Translations under genes and position numbers: made by a program | Assembly (NCBI GenBank): GCA_001775995.1 | Contig: MEZH01000016.1 | Span: 10,263 to 51,313 of the forward strand | Direction: 5' to 3' | From: Candidatus Bathyarchaeota archaeon RBG_16_48_13 | GTDB lineage: Archaea > Thermoproteota > Bathyarchaeia > RBG-16-48-13 | DNA: 41,051 bases | Shown here: positions 25,716-34,471 of the stretch, piece by piece | How positions within the stretch are numbered: position 1 is the stretch's first letter | How the letters are laid out: every line of letters starts with the position of its first letter | The notes under the pieces: model-generated | What the model was told of the DNA's origin: nothing | The model's database searches: none | What the model saw: only the letters and a program-made list of their open reading frames with translations

Positions 25716-26675
25716 TTGGACATATTAACCATTTTCGTAATGCTAGCCTTTGTTGTGGCCGTAATAATACTGGTCGTCAACAGTTACGCAGTGGTACGAC
25801 CAACGCATAGAGCGTTGATAGAAAGGCTGGGCAAATACAACAGGTTTGGAGGCGCAGGACTAAACTTCAAGATGCCATTGATTGAAAGAATCGTGAGGGT
25901 GGACATAACCGAACAATTGGTCACTGCCGAGCCTCAACAGATAATCACCAAGGACAAGCTCAACGCCACCGTAGATGCTCAGGTGTACTTCAAGGTTCAA
26001 GAAGACGAGAATAATGTAAAGGCTTGTCAATACAACGTCTTCAACTACAGGGTGCAGATAGTGCAGTTGGCCAGAACCACGTTGAGAAACATCATCGGCA
26101 CCCTCACCCTGACGGAGGCCAATTCTCAGAGGGACAAGATAAACACAGAGCTCATGACCACACTGGCTATAGAGACAAAGAACTGGGGCATATTGGTCGT
26201 GCGAACGGAGCTGAAGGAAATCGATCCGCCCCCCGACGTGCAGGCAACGATGAACATGGTCGTGAAAGCGGAGAACACAAAGATAGCAAACTTGGACTTC
26301 GCCACTGCGGCCGAGACAAAGGCAGACGGAGAGAGGAGAGCTCAAATAAAGACTGCAGAAGGACTGAAGCAGGCAGCCATTCTCGCGGCAGAAGGAGACA
26401 GGGAAGCAAAGATACTCAGGGCACAAGGCGACGCAGAGGCCATAAAAATCGTAAACTTGGCTGCAGAAAAATACTTTGTCGATAATGCACAAGTACTCAG
26501 GAAGATACAGGCAGTAGAGACAGCGTTTCAGGGCGCAACGAAGTTGGTCATCCCGGAAGGAACTTCGTTGGTGAACATTCTTTCGGAAGCAGCTGGCGTG
26601 CCGAAGGTAATACCTTTGGTTACCACTCCTGTTGAAGAAAAGAGCAGGAGCCAAAGTCCCACGAGCCCAGAGTAA
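25716..26675 (+). CDS. SPFH/Band 7 (stomatin-prohibitin-like) membrane protein
   Basis: N-terminal TM; VVRPTHRALIERLGKYNRFGGAGLNFKMPLIERIVRVDITEQLVTAEPQQIITKDKLNATVDAQVYFKV; Ala/Glu-rich coiled coil GLKQAAILAAEGDREAKILRAQGDAEAIK; TTG start. Confidence 0.93.
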   Translation: MDILTIFVMLAFVVAVIILVVNSYAVVRPTHRALIERLGKYNRFGGAGLNFKMPLIERIVRVDITEQLVTAEPQQIITKDKLNATVDAQVYFKVQEDENNVKACQYNVFNYRVQIVQLARTTLRNIIGTLTLTEANSQRDKINTELMTTLAIETKNWGILVVRTELKEIDPPPDVQATMNMVVKAENTKIANLDFATAAETKADGERRAQIKTAEGLKQAAILAAEGDREAKILRAQGDAEAIKIVNLAAEKYFVDNAQVLRKIQAVETAFQGATKLVIPEGTSLVNILSEAAGVPKVIPLVTTPVEEKSRSQSPTSPE

Positions 26676-26812
26676 AACTTGATTGCCTTGACTCTCACTC
26701 GACCAGCCACTCGATCTGACTCTTGGGTCAAAGTCCCAGGACCCGAGATTAGACCCACCCGGCTCTATTGAAATGGGGGGGGACTCGAGGGGATAGGCTA
26801 ATTCGGCTTCTT

Positions 26813-27130
26813 TCACAGCGGTTTTCCGCATTTGATGCAGTTGGCTCCGACAGGAGGTTGAACTGTGTGGCAATTCCTGCACTCTACGACGAGATGGGCG
26901 CCGCAGTTCTGGCAGTAGTCATCGAAGAAGGTGAGCTTTCCGCATTTGGGACAACTGATCGACAAGGAGAGGCCGCAACTGCTGCACCTAGCCCAGCCGA
27001 CCTGGATCGGCGCACGGCATTTGGGACATCTGGTCTCCAGGGGGTTCACCTTCCCGCACGCGGGGCATACCTTCGAATTTGGGGGGACGAGCTGGCCGCA
27101 GTACTTGCACGGTTTCTGATAGCTCGACAT
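26813..27130 (-). CDS. Multi zinc-ribbon protein
   Basis: 105 aa almost entirely CxxC knuckles (CKYCGQ...CPACGK...CPKCRA...CSSCGL...CPKCGK...CQNCGA...CRNCHT...CIKCGK). Confidence 0.85.
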   Translation of the reverse strand: MSSYQKPCKYCGQLVPPNSKVCPACGKVNPLETRCPKCRAPIQVGWARCSSCGLSLSISCPKCGKLTFFDDYCQNCGAHLVVECRNCHTVQPPVGANCIKCGKPL

Positions 27131-27253
27131 GGGCGTTCACTTTTGAAGGATTCTTGGATACGCTTCCGTAATATGCTTTTTCGTGGCATCGAGCCGAACA
27201 TAACCTTCTTATAACCCAGGTTTCAATCGCTAAGAATATGGAGTTGTATTGAG

Positions 27254-27913
27254 ATGCCTTTCATACCTTTCACGAGAAATTACGCCGACAATAGCACCGA
27301 GGCAGGGTTCCAGTTCACCTTCTTCTGCGACATATGCAACGATGGCTACAAGACCGGCTTCATCGAGTCGAAGACCTACAAGAAGGCCGGGCTTTTCAGG
27401 GGGTTGGGCAGGGCCGCCTCGATAGGCTCATCCATGTTGGGCCGCGGAGCTGGATACCAGGTCGAGCGGGGCACCGACGTGATCGCCGAGAGGTTCTCTG
27501 GAATGTCGCCAGAGTGGCACAAGGAGTACGAGGAAGCGTTCAAGCTTGCCCAGAACGAGGCCATGGGACACTTCCACAAGTGCCCGAAGTGCGCCAAGTG
27601 GGTGGACGACACGTGCTGGAACGACGAGGACGGGCTGTGCACCAATGATGCGCCGAGAGCCGCGGCGGAGATCGCTGCAGCGAGGGCCACCCAGAGGAAA
27701 GACCAGATATGGAAGAAGGCTGCGGAGACGACCGTCTTCACCGGCGAAGTCAAGGCCACTCAGACCATCTGTCCGCGGTGCGGGAAGCCCGCTGGATCGG
27801 GCAAGTTCTGCACGAATTGCGGAGCCCCACTCATGATGTTGACGTGCTCAAAGTGCGGAGCACAGAACAATCCGGGCACAAGTTTCTGCAGCGAGTGCGG
27901 AAACAAGCTCTAG
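27254..27913 (+). CDS. Zinc-ribbon protein (Cys-rich N-domain plus two C-terminal zinc ribbons)
   Basis: FTFFCDICNDGYKTGFIESKTYKKAGLFRGLGRAASIG...FHKCPKCAKWVDDTCWNDEDGLC...ICPRCGKPAGSGKFCTNCGAPLMMLTCSKCGAQNNPGTSFCSECG. Confidence 0.88.
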   Translation: MPFIPFTRNYADNSTEAGFQFTFFCDICNDGYKTGFIESKTYKKAGLFRGLGRAASIGSSMLGRGAGYQVERGTDVIAERFSGMSPEWHKEYEEAFKLAQNEAMGHFHKCPKCAKWVDDTCWNDEDGLCTNDAPRAAAEIAAARATQRKDQIWKKAAETTVFTGEVKATQTICPRCGKPAGSGKFCTNCGAPLMMLTCSKCGAQNNPGTSFCSECGNKL

Positions 27914-27972
27914 TCCACCCAGGGATCAGAAAAACCCTTCGAAAGAAAGCTGATGCCAGAAAGAGATAGGAA

Positions 27973-29307
27973 ATGGGAAGCGCCGAGGAAGAAGAGAAGA
28001 GTACGATCGATTGCCCCATGAGCTACGCTCTCATCGACGAAAAAGGAGGACAAGTGGCCGCAGGTGAGGGAAAGGGGGCGATCACGAGAGAGTATCTAAC
28101 AATCTCCCCGAAGTTCGGCAACATCCTGCCATTTCACCTGAGGGACATAGACGAGATCATAGTAGAAGGCTATCGAATCAACCTGCCGCTGTTCTCGAGT
28201 GAGAAGCTCATTCTCTCCAATCTGGGCCATTGTTTCGAGGACTTTGCGAGGACCCTTTCATACCTTAGAAACGAGGTGATAATATCGGATCTCCTCATGA
28301 ATGAGACCATCCGAAACCCCGACGTCGAAATGGAGTTCGCTTACCTCGACGAGAAGGGAAATGAAGTTCAGAGGGGCGCCGGAAAGGTTCGCCTCTACGA
28401 GACCGGGTTGCTCGTCATACCCCAAAGGGGCGAGATCCTGCGAGTGCCCTACGGCGATGTCGTTGGCGTCTCGGAGGAGGGCCATGGCGTGAAGATAGGC
28501 ACCGAGTTCGGAGAACAATTCCTCTTTCAGAAGATGGGCGCGGAGTTCGACCCGTTTCTCAGGAAGTTCTCGGATGTCCAGAATGAGCTAAGAGCCAAGG
28601 AGGTTTCCTCGGTCAAGGCGCTCTTCCCTGCGATCGACTCAGTCTCGCTAAGAAGGGTCGCAGCGATCGTGAGGGAAGGAAAGGCTGCCAAGCGAGCGGA
28701 AATTGAAGCCATCAGCCCGAGGCTTTGGCAGGAGCTGGAGAAGAGGATAGCCTCGGCCGGGCTCAACGAATCGTACACATTCCTGAAAGAACTCGGTCGC
28801 CAGGAGAGGATAGCCATAGGATTCAAGCGCGGCCTCATAGGGGACCTGACGGGCGAATACATCTGGTTCCTCGTGCCAATCTACGGTGATAGCGAGAAGG
28901 GCTACGGGAACGCCCTCTGCATGGAGGCGGCCGAGGCGACCGGCGAGGAGGCCTCCGGGAAGGCCACCTACTTCTTCAGGATGGGTAGCAGAAAAGAATA
29001 TTCAGTCCATGAAAACGCTGAGCAGCTCGACATCGGGGCGGACAATCTCATCAAAACGGTGAGCCGGTGCATGCTCGACATCAACTTCCGAAGGGAACCC
29101 ATTTACCTGCAGGATGAGGTGCTGAACGAGCCCGACTACGTCAAGTACAGAGTAGCGGTGCGGAGGATCCCTTCTCTTGGGCTCCTCAGGGAGCTCTTCA
29201 TAGGAAGAGTCATACATTCCTCGCCCGAGCAGTGGAGGAATGATGTAATGGATCTACTCAAGTTCAACATGGCAACGCGAGACGACTCTGTTAAGTGGAG
29301 AAGATAA
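27973..29307 (+). CDS. Protein with tandem PH-like N-terminal repeats and uncharacterised C-domain
   Basis: Internal duplication: YALIDEKGGQVAAGEGKGAITREYLTISPKFGNILPFHLRDIDEI vs FAYLDEKGNEVQRGAGKVRLYETGLLVIPQRGEILRVPYGDVVGV. Confidence 0.8.
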   Translation: MGSAEEEEKSTIDCPMSYALIDEKGGQVAAGEGKGAITREYLTISPKFGNILPFHLRDIDEIIVEGYRINLPLFSSEKLILSNLGHCFEDFARTLSYLRNEVIISDLLMNETIRNPDVEMEFAYLDEKGNEVQRGAGKVRLYETGLLVIPQRGEILRVPYGDVVGVSEEGHGVKIGTEFGEQFLFQKMGAEFDPFLRKFSDVQNELRAKEVSSVKALFPAIDSVSLRRVAAIVREGKAAKRAEIEAISPRLWQELEKRIASAGLNESYTFLKELGRQERIAIGFKRGLIGDLTGEYIWFLVPIYGDSEKGYGNALCMEAAEATGEEASGKATYFFRMGSRKEYSVHENAEQLDIGADNLIKTVSRCMLDINFRREPIYLQDEVLNEPDYVKYRVAVRRIPSLGLLRELFIGRVIHSSPEQWRNDVMDLLKFNMATRDDSVKWRR

Positions 29308-29485
29308 GAACGGTAGCAGGACCATCCTCGTGACCTGATGAGCTGAGAGTTTCCAGGAATCTTCTTCGAATGCTCCAACCAAACTCTCTTCCTGTACATG
29401 TGAAATGTTCCTTCGCACTGCTAAACAATTAGTAGCACAGCCGATAGGCTAGGGACGGCAAAAATAGGGGAAAATGGTTCTTAAC

Positions 29486-29974
29486 TCATCCATGGACTTC
29501 TCGCTTTCTCTCATTCATTCTGTCCACGAGATACTCCCAAAACTTGAACATTTCTGCATCGCCAGACTCCTTGCGCATCTCTGATATCAGGGGTTTGAGA
29601 TCATTCCATGTTGATGGAATGATGCCGCCCCAGAAATCCTGTACAATATCCGGTTCGACCAATTTTCTGTAAACGAGAATCCCTATGCCTTCAAAATAGT
29701 TGCCGAGCATTTTGAGTGAAGTATTTTCGGGTTTCCCAGAGTACCTTTCAAGGTAGTCGCTGTAACTTGAGTACTCGATGGAGCAGACCTGAGTAATTGC
29801 CTCCTGCACCTCTCGGGCGTTCAAGTTGAACCATGGAGACAGCCTGATCAGGCTCTCCGTTTGTCTGATTCTGCCCTGATGCCGAATCTCTAGGATATAG
29901 TAGATTACGCCGGCTAGCACACCCGCAGAAGCAATCGCGATAGAAGCAGTCTGTATGTCGACCATCGTTCCCAC
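29486..29974 (-). CDS. Membrane-anchored protein of DUF4760-like type
   Basis: N-terminal TM (IASAGVLAGVIYYILEIRHQGRIRQTESLIRLSPWFN) then a helical domain. Confidence 0.65.
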   Translation of the reverse strand: MGTMVDIQTASIAIASAGVLAGVIYYILEIRHQGRIRQTESLIRLSPWFNLNAREVQEAITQVCSIEYSSYSDYLERYSGKPENTSLKMLGNYFEGIGILVYRKLVEPDIVQDFWGGIIPSTWNDLKPLISEMRKESGDAEMFKFWEYLVDRMNERKREVHG

Positions 29975-30158
29975 CCTAGAGGAAATCTTGGTTCGAGCAA
30001 TCTATAACTTTTCTGCGAACGTGAAATCGGGGCGCGCAGGGGAACCAAAACCCATCAATTTGCCCAAACCTCTACCCCCGTCTGTCTTCTTGGGCAAATG
30101 TTATCTCATGTTTGGGCTCTATTCAAGAGCAACGGACAAGATGTGAGGAGGGATTGAT

Positions 30159-30566
30159 TTGCATTGGATCGATCAGTGGATTGGAGTCGGAGACCTCATT
30201 GACGCTAACTACGTCGCAGAGCTTAGAGAGCAGGACGTTGACTTCATCGTGGACGCAAGAACCCTGTTCGAAAGTGCGCACGTTGGATTTCATCACGAAA
30301 ATCGCCCTGTCCCAAGCAAGATACTCAAAGCCGCGAGGCTTCTTGTTGCCCTATCGGATCTCGACGCGAAGATATTGATACACTGCCTCGAGGGCATCGA
30401 TAGAACGCCATTTCTGGCAATGGTATATGTGAGCAGGAAATATAAGATGAACTACGAAGCTGCCTACAAGTTCGTAGCGGAGAAGAGACCGAGCACTCGC
30501 TACCATTGGGATTGGGTGAAGCTGCTGGAGTCCAACGAAAGTGTAGGTGCTGCGTCGCAAGAGTAG
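30159..30566 (+). CDS. Dual-specificity protein phosphatase-like
   Basis: KILIHCLEGIDRTPFLAMVYVSRKYKMNYEAAYKFVAEKRP contains the HCx5R loop; TTG start. Confidence 0.85.
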   Translation: MHWIDQWIGVGDLIDANYVAELREQDVDFIVDARTLFESAHVGFHHENRPVPSKILKAARLLVALSDLDAKILIHCLEGIDRTPFLAMVYVSRKYKMNYEAAYKFVAEKRPSTRYHWDWVKLLESNESVGAASQE

Positions 30567-30684
30567 TCCCTTGGTGTGTTTGGGGAATAATGATTCAGTA
30601 TACTTTGTGTTAATGTGAATTGAGGAAAAACCTTGAGGTGTCCTGGAAAAATCTTTTTAGCATTGGTCGGAGCGCGCACTCTGT

Positions 30685-31265
30685 TTATGGATTACTGGGT
30701 GGCCTCTTTTTCGGTTCGGCTGAACCAGGCGCGCGCTGGGCAAAGCTTTGGCGATGATGCAGCAAGATGGCAGCAGTGGTGGAATGAACAAACCTGAGAT
30801 CAAGTTCATTCCTCCCATCTAACGATCTTTTCTTGTTCCGTAACTCATCTAGACTGCAGCTAAAGCATATTCCGTTGTGGCAGCACACCACTTCACCGCA
30901 TTTTGGGCACCGCCATTTTTCCTCTTGAGCCTTTAGAAACTCTGACATACCATTCTTTTGATAGATTCAAGGTTCTCAATTAGGCTCGTTCGAAAAAGCG
31001 CCCTATACCTCTTGTCAATTCCTTTCAGCCTTTCACAGGGGAAGCTTCCACATTCGTGACAGAACTCCACTCTATTGTTCTGCAGCAATTCGCATCTTTT
31101 CTTAAGAAAGGCACATTTCTTGCCTCTGGGTCTGCAACCCTCGCAGTAAGAGATCCTAATCCCCTTGCTCCGAACATCATGTATTAGAGCGAGGTGTCCG
31201 CAGCAAAACAGCGCAATTCATTCCGCAGGGCGCAACGAATCCTGGAGAGAATCTCTCACTTTGCA
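30685..31265 (-). pseudogene. Frameshifted DUF3795-type zinc protein
   Basis: MQSERFSPGFVAPCGMNC | HLALIHDVRSKGIRISYCEGCRPRGKKCAFLKKRCELLQNNRVEFCHECGSFPCERLKGIDKRYRALFRTSLIENLESIKRM | MSEFLKAQEEKWRCPKCGEVVCCHNGICFSC lies in three successive reading frames. Confidence 0.8.
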
Positions 31266-31473
31266 TAAGTACTCAGTAATGGGGTGACATCCTAATCCGT
31301 TTTGCTTACGCTAGCTAGCCAACGTGAACCGCGCGCGCCGAAATGCATTTTATTCTTCCCTTCTACTGGACTTCTTGTCTAGTCCCTTTTTTCCTTTTTC
31401 GCAACATGCCCTACACTACTCTACACGCAGAAGGATTATAACGGGTGCGAGAGATATTACTTGGGATACTAAA

Positions 31474-31860
31474 ATGGGCCCGCTGAGAAAGAAGAATGGG
31501 ATGGACATAGTCAAAATTGTCCTGCTCGCCTCGATCATAATAATGGCTGGAATTTCAGGATTCTTGTATTATAGAACCAACCAAATAAGCTCTCAACTTG
31601 CAAACCTGCAGACTTCGTATGATGAGCTGGAAGCGGCAAGAAATGATCTGCAGAATGAAAAGAACGCCTTACAAGCATCCTTCAACGATTTGCTGAGTCA
31701 AAAGAACGCATTGCAAGCATCCTTCGACAATTTGCTGAGTCAAAAGAACGCTTCGCAGACTTCATATGAGACTTTGCAGTTTCAGTACGCAATTCTGCAA
31801 GCATCCTACAACAGTCTGTATGATGATTATCAAGATCTCCTGGCCAGACTTGTGGATTAG
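31474..31860 (+). CDS. Membrane-anchored coiled-coil protein with 14-aa repeats
   Basis: N-terminal TM (VKIVLLASIIIMAGISGFLYY) then LQASFNDLLSQKNA/LQASFDNLLSQKNA/SQTSYETLQFQYAI/LQASYNSLYDDYQD; ATG at 31474 preferred over 31324. Confidence 0.75.
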   Translation: MGPLRKKNGMDIVKIVLLASIIIMAGISGFLYYRTNQISSQLANLQTSYDELEAARNDLQNEKNALQASFNDLLSQKNALQASFDNLLSQKNASQTSYETLQFQYAILQASYNSLYDDYQDLLARLVD

Positions 31861-31954
31861 ACATCGTATGACAATCAGCGCGCACTTGCCTATAGATAGG
31901 GTATTCAATGCTTTCACGTTGACTCGTTTTTGTCTGTTCTTATTCCGCGCGCGC

Positions 31955-32230
31955 TGACGAAGTCGCCGTCGTCGCTCCAGTCATCAGAGATGCCGTCCAC
32001 GGGGTTGGGCAAAGCATTCGGCGTGTTGAATATGGGGTGCGACGTATAGCGCGCGCTATGTCATTCCATGGTTGTCAAGGGCTAGGATCGGGTAACGTTG
32101 GGTGGGATCGCTGATGTCTATATCGCTCGAGAAGACCAGGATTTGCGGCTCCTGAGCCGTGATAACACGAACCGTTCCCAAGAGAGAGCATCAACAGAAC
32201 TGCCAGAACAGCTACAGTTGTTTTCCTCAT
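31955..32230 (-). pseudogene. Remnant of a secreted protein gene
   Basis: MRKTTVAVLAVLLMLSLGNG (signal peptide) | VITAQEPQILVFSSDIDISDPTQRYPILALDNHGMT* | HPIFNTPNALPNPVDGISDDWSDDGDFVS in different frames. Confidence 0.55.
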
Positions 32231-32341
32231 ATGAATCAAACCCATTTCTCATTTTCTCAGCGATTACCTTGAGAAATCTTATGCCATGTCCGACGCAACA
32301 AAGCTTAAATGAAATGATTCCCCAGTCGGTTTGAAAGAAAA

Positions 32342-33283
32342 ATGGTTCTAATACCAATTCTGCTCGTCTGCGCCGGTTTGGCTATCATAGTGTTTAGCGC
32401 AGATGAGGCGATAAAGAGAGTTCTGAATTTGGCGAGGTACTTCCGCCTCAGTGAGTTCATCACGAGCTTTGTGATAGCCGGCGTCGTTGCGGTCCTTCCC
32501 GAATTGACCATAGGCGTCGTAGCTGCCCTCGAAGAAACGTCGTCGCTTGGTTTCGGAGTAATTCTGGGCTCAAACGTCGCTGATCTGACATTGGTGATCG
32601 GGGTGGCAGTGTTGTTTGCCGGGAAATTGAAGTTGGAGCCCGACACGGTAAGGCTGATACGCAATTCCTTTCTGGCAGTTATCCTTCCGGTTTTTTTGTT
32701 CTTGGACGGAGAGATATCCCGTGTAGACGGAGTCATTTTGCTGCTCGCTTTTGCGATCTATATCTTCATATTGCTCAGGACTGGTCGTTACGGACACAGT
32801 ATTATGGGTGAGGGAGGAAAAAAGCGATTCACCTTTGAAGTCATTCTTTTGGCAGCGAGTCTGGCGGTTCTGTTCTTCGGCGGAAATCTCGTCGCACACA
32901 ATTCCCGGGAACTGAGTCTGCAGCTCGGCCTGCCTTTATTTCTGGTCGGAGTCGTCGTTGCCGTTGGGACATGCTTTCCTGAGATGCCTTTTGCTATTCG
33001 CGCCTCCAGAAGAAAGCACGGCGAGCTTGGATTGGGCAACATCTTGGGATGCGTCCTTGCAGACTCCATGTTCACCATTGGGGTAGTTGCACTCATACAG
33101 CCCATCAAACCCTTGTACCCCGCCTTTCCACTGTCAACTGCTGGGTTCATGGTTTTCTCAGCAATAATTGTATATGGGCTATCAAGGGACGGCGTATTAG
33201 ATCGAAGAGACGGAACGATCCTGGTTACTGCCTACGGTGTCTTCTTGGCGATGCAGCTAGTGCTCAAAGCACTCAGCATATGA
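32342..33283 (+). CDS. CaCA family cation/Ca2+ antiporter
   Basis: About 10 TM; alpha-repeats VLPELTIG...GFGVILGSNVADLTLVIG and GTCFPEMPFAI...LGLGNILGCVLADSMFTIG. Confidence 0.88.
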   Translation: MVLIPILLVCAGLAIIVFSADEAIKRVLNLARYFRLSEFITSFVIAGVVAVLPELTIGVVAALEETSSLGFGVILGSNVADLTLVIGVAVLFAGKLKLEPDTVRLIRNSFLAVILPVFLFLDGEISRVDGVILLLAFAIYIFILLRTGRYGHSIMGEGGKKRFTFEVILLAASLAVLFFGGNLVAHNSRELSLQLGLPLFLVGVVVAVGTCFPEMPFAIRASRRKHGELGLGNILGCVLADSMFTIGVVALIQPIKPLYPAFPLSTAGFMVFSAIIVYGLSRDGVLDRRDGTILVTAYGVFLAMQLVLKALSI

Positions 33284-33450
33284 GAGCTCCAGGTCGTGTT
33301 GAACGGACTTGTCAGGAGGAGCTTCAGGAGAACAAGAACGGAAATAGCGTACTGTGTTGCGATCAAAGGGTCACGGGAGTGCATAATAATCCGAATAACC
33401 AAATACCCGAATCCGATTGAACAAGACCTATAAACGGATTTTTCCAGGAG

Positions 33451-33918
33451 ATGCTTTCGATGGTGCCGAGAATAAGCGTGAGAAGGGCGGAGACCCGAGA
33501 TTTAAGCAGAATCGCTGATTTCAACATGAGAATGGCGGAGGAAACCGAACGGAAAAAACTTAACGCCGAGGACGCACTCAAAGGCGTCGAGGCCGTATTG
33601 AATGATCCCGGCAAGGGGTTCTACCTCGTGGCAGAAAAAGGGAACAGCCGGGAAATAGTCGGTCAACTGTTGGTGACCTTTGAATGGAGCGACTGGAGGA
33701 ACAAGAACGTCTGGTGGATGCAAAGCGTCTTCGTTGAGCCCGAAGCCAGGAACCAAGGAGTCTTCACCCAACTCTACAGGAAACTCGGGGATTTGGCGGA
33801 CTCTGAGGGACGGGTCTGCGGTTTTCGACTCTACGTTAAAAAGAGCAATGTTGCAGCTAAGAGAGTCTATGAATCGATCGGGTTCAGGATGACTTTGTAT
33901 GAGATATACGAGAAGTAA
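33451..33918 (+). CDS. GNAT family N-acetyltransferase
   Basis: VRRAETRDLSRIADFNMRMAEETE...WWMQSVFVEPEARNQGVFTQLYRKL...GFRLYVKKSNVAAKRVYESIGFRMT. Confidence 0.93.
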   Translation: MLSMVPRISVRRAETRDLSRIADFNMRMAEETERKKLNAEDALKGVEAVLNDPGKGFYLVAEKGNSREIVGQLLVTFEWSDWRNKNVWWMQSVFVEPEARNQGVFTQLYRKLGDLADSEGRVCGFRLYVKKSNVAAKRVYESIGFRMTLYEIYEK

Positions 33919-33942
33919 CACCGCTTTCTGGGCGTAGCGTTC

Positions 33943-34233
33943 TCACAGCCTAGCTTTCATCTTCTTGTAAAGATCGGCACCCTTGGATGATTCCCATATT
34001 GGGAACACTTGGATCTTGGCTATTCGGCCGTACTCAGTCACGAAATGCATTATATCCTCTATGTTATCGGTCTCAAAGATTGTGAATCCTTTGTATCCTC
34101 TTGGCGCATCGGCGATCGTGTGAGGCGGGATCAGAGTCTTAACGACGTGCCTTGCTGACACTCTCTTGTCCCAGATGGCGATGAATCCATCGAGGTCGTC
34201 TTCCGCACACTCAATAAAAGCTATAAATCTCAC
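33943..34233 (-). CDS. Small ferredoxin-like dimeric protein (DUF3303-like)
   Basis: MRFIAFIECAEDDLDGFIAIWDKRV...GYKGFTIFETDNIEDIMHFVTEYGRIAKIQVFPIW. Confidence 0.7.
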   Translation of the reverse strand: MRFIAFIECAEDDLDGFIAIWDKRVSARHVVKTLIPPHTIADAPRGYKGFTIFETDNIEDIMHFVTEYGRIAKIQVFPIWESSKGADLYKKMKARL

Positions 34234-34471
34234 TTGGAAACTCCTCCCTGTTGCCTCTTTATGCAGAATCGCAGATATTAGTCTTCACCGTCCGATCTGG
34301 GCGCGACAAAGAAATGGCAGTGACATAATTCCAAGAGGAGATAGGGCAACATACTGTTCATGGCTTCGGAGAGAAAGGAGTGGACGGCTCCAAACCCCGA
34401 GAAAGAACTTAATCCAAACCAAAAACCTTTTCATGCCTCAGGTTTGAAATCACCTTCTGTGGTTTAGTCCG

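Noticed and set aside
26776-26783. G8 homopolymer in an intergenic region
   Set aside because: Not in a coding frame and no sign of regulatory role; noted only as a sequencing-error-prone site.
25860-26882. 340-aa antisense ORF opposite the SPFH gene
   Set aside because: Composition is low-complexity mirror of the SPFH coiled coil; the plus-strand protein is clearly the real gene.
31324-31473. N-terminal extension of ORF 31324-31860
   Set aside because: Not membrane-protein-like, contains a GC palindrome; ATG at 31474 directly before the TM segment is the better start.
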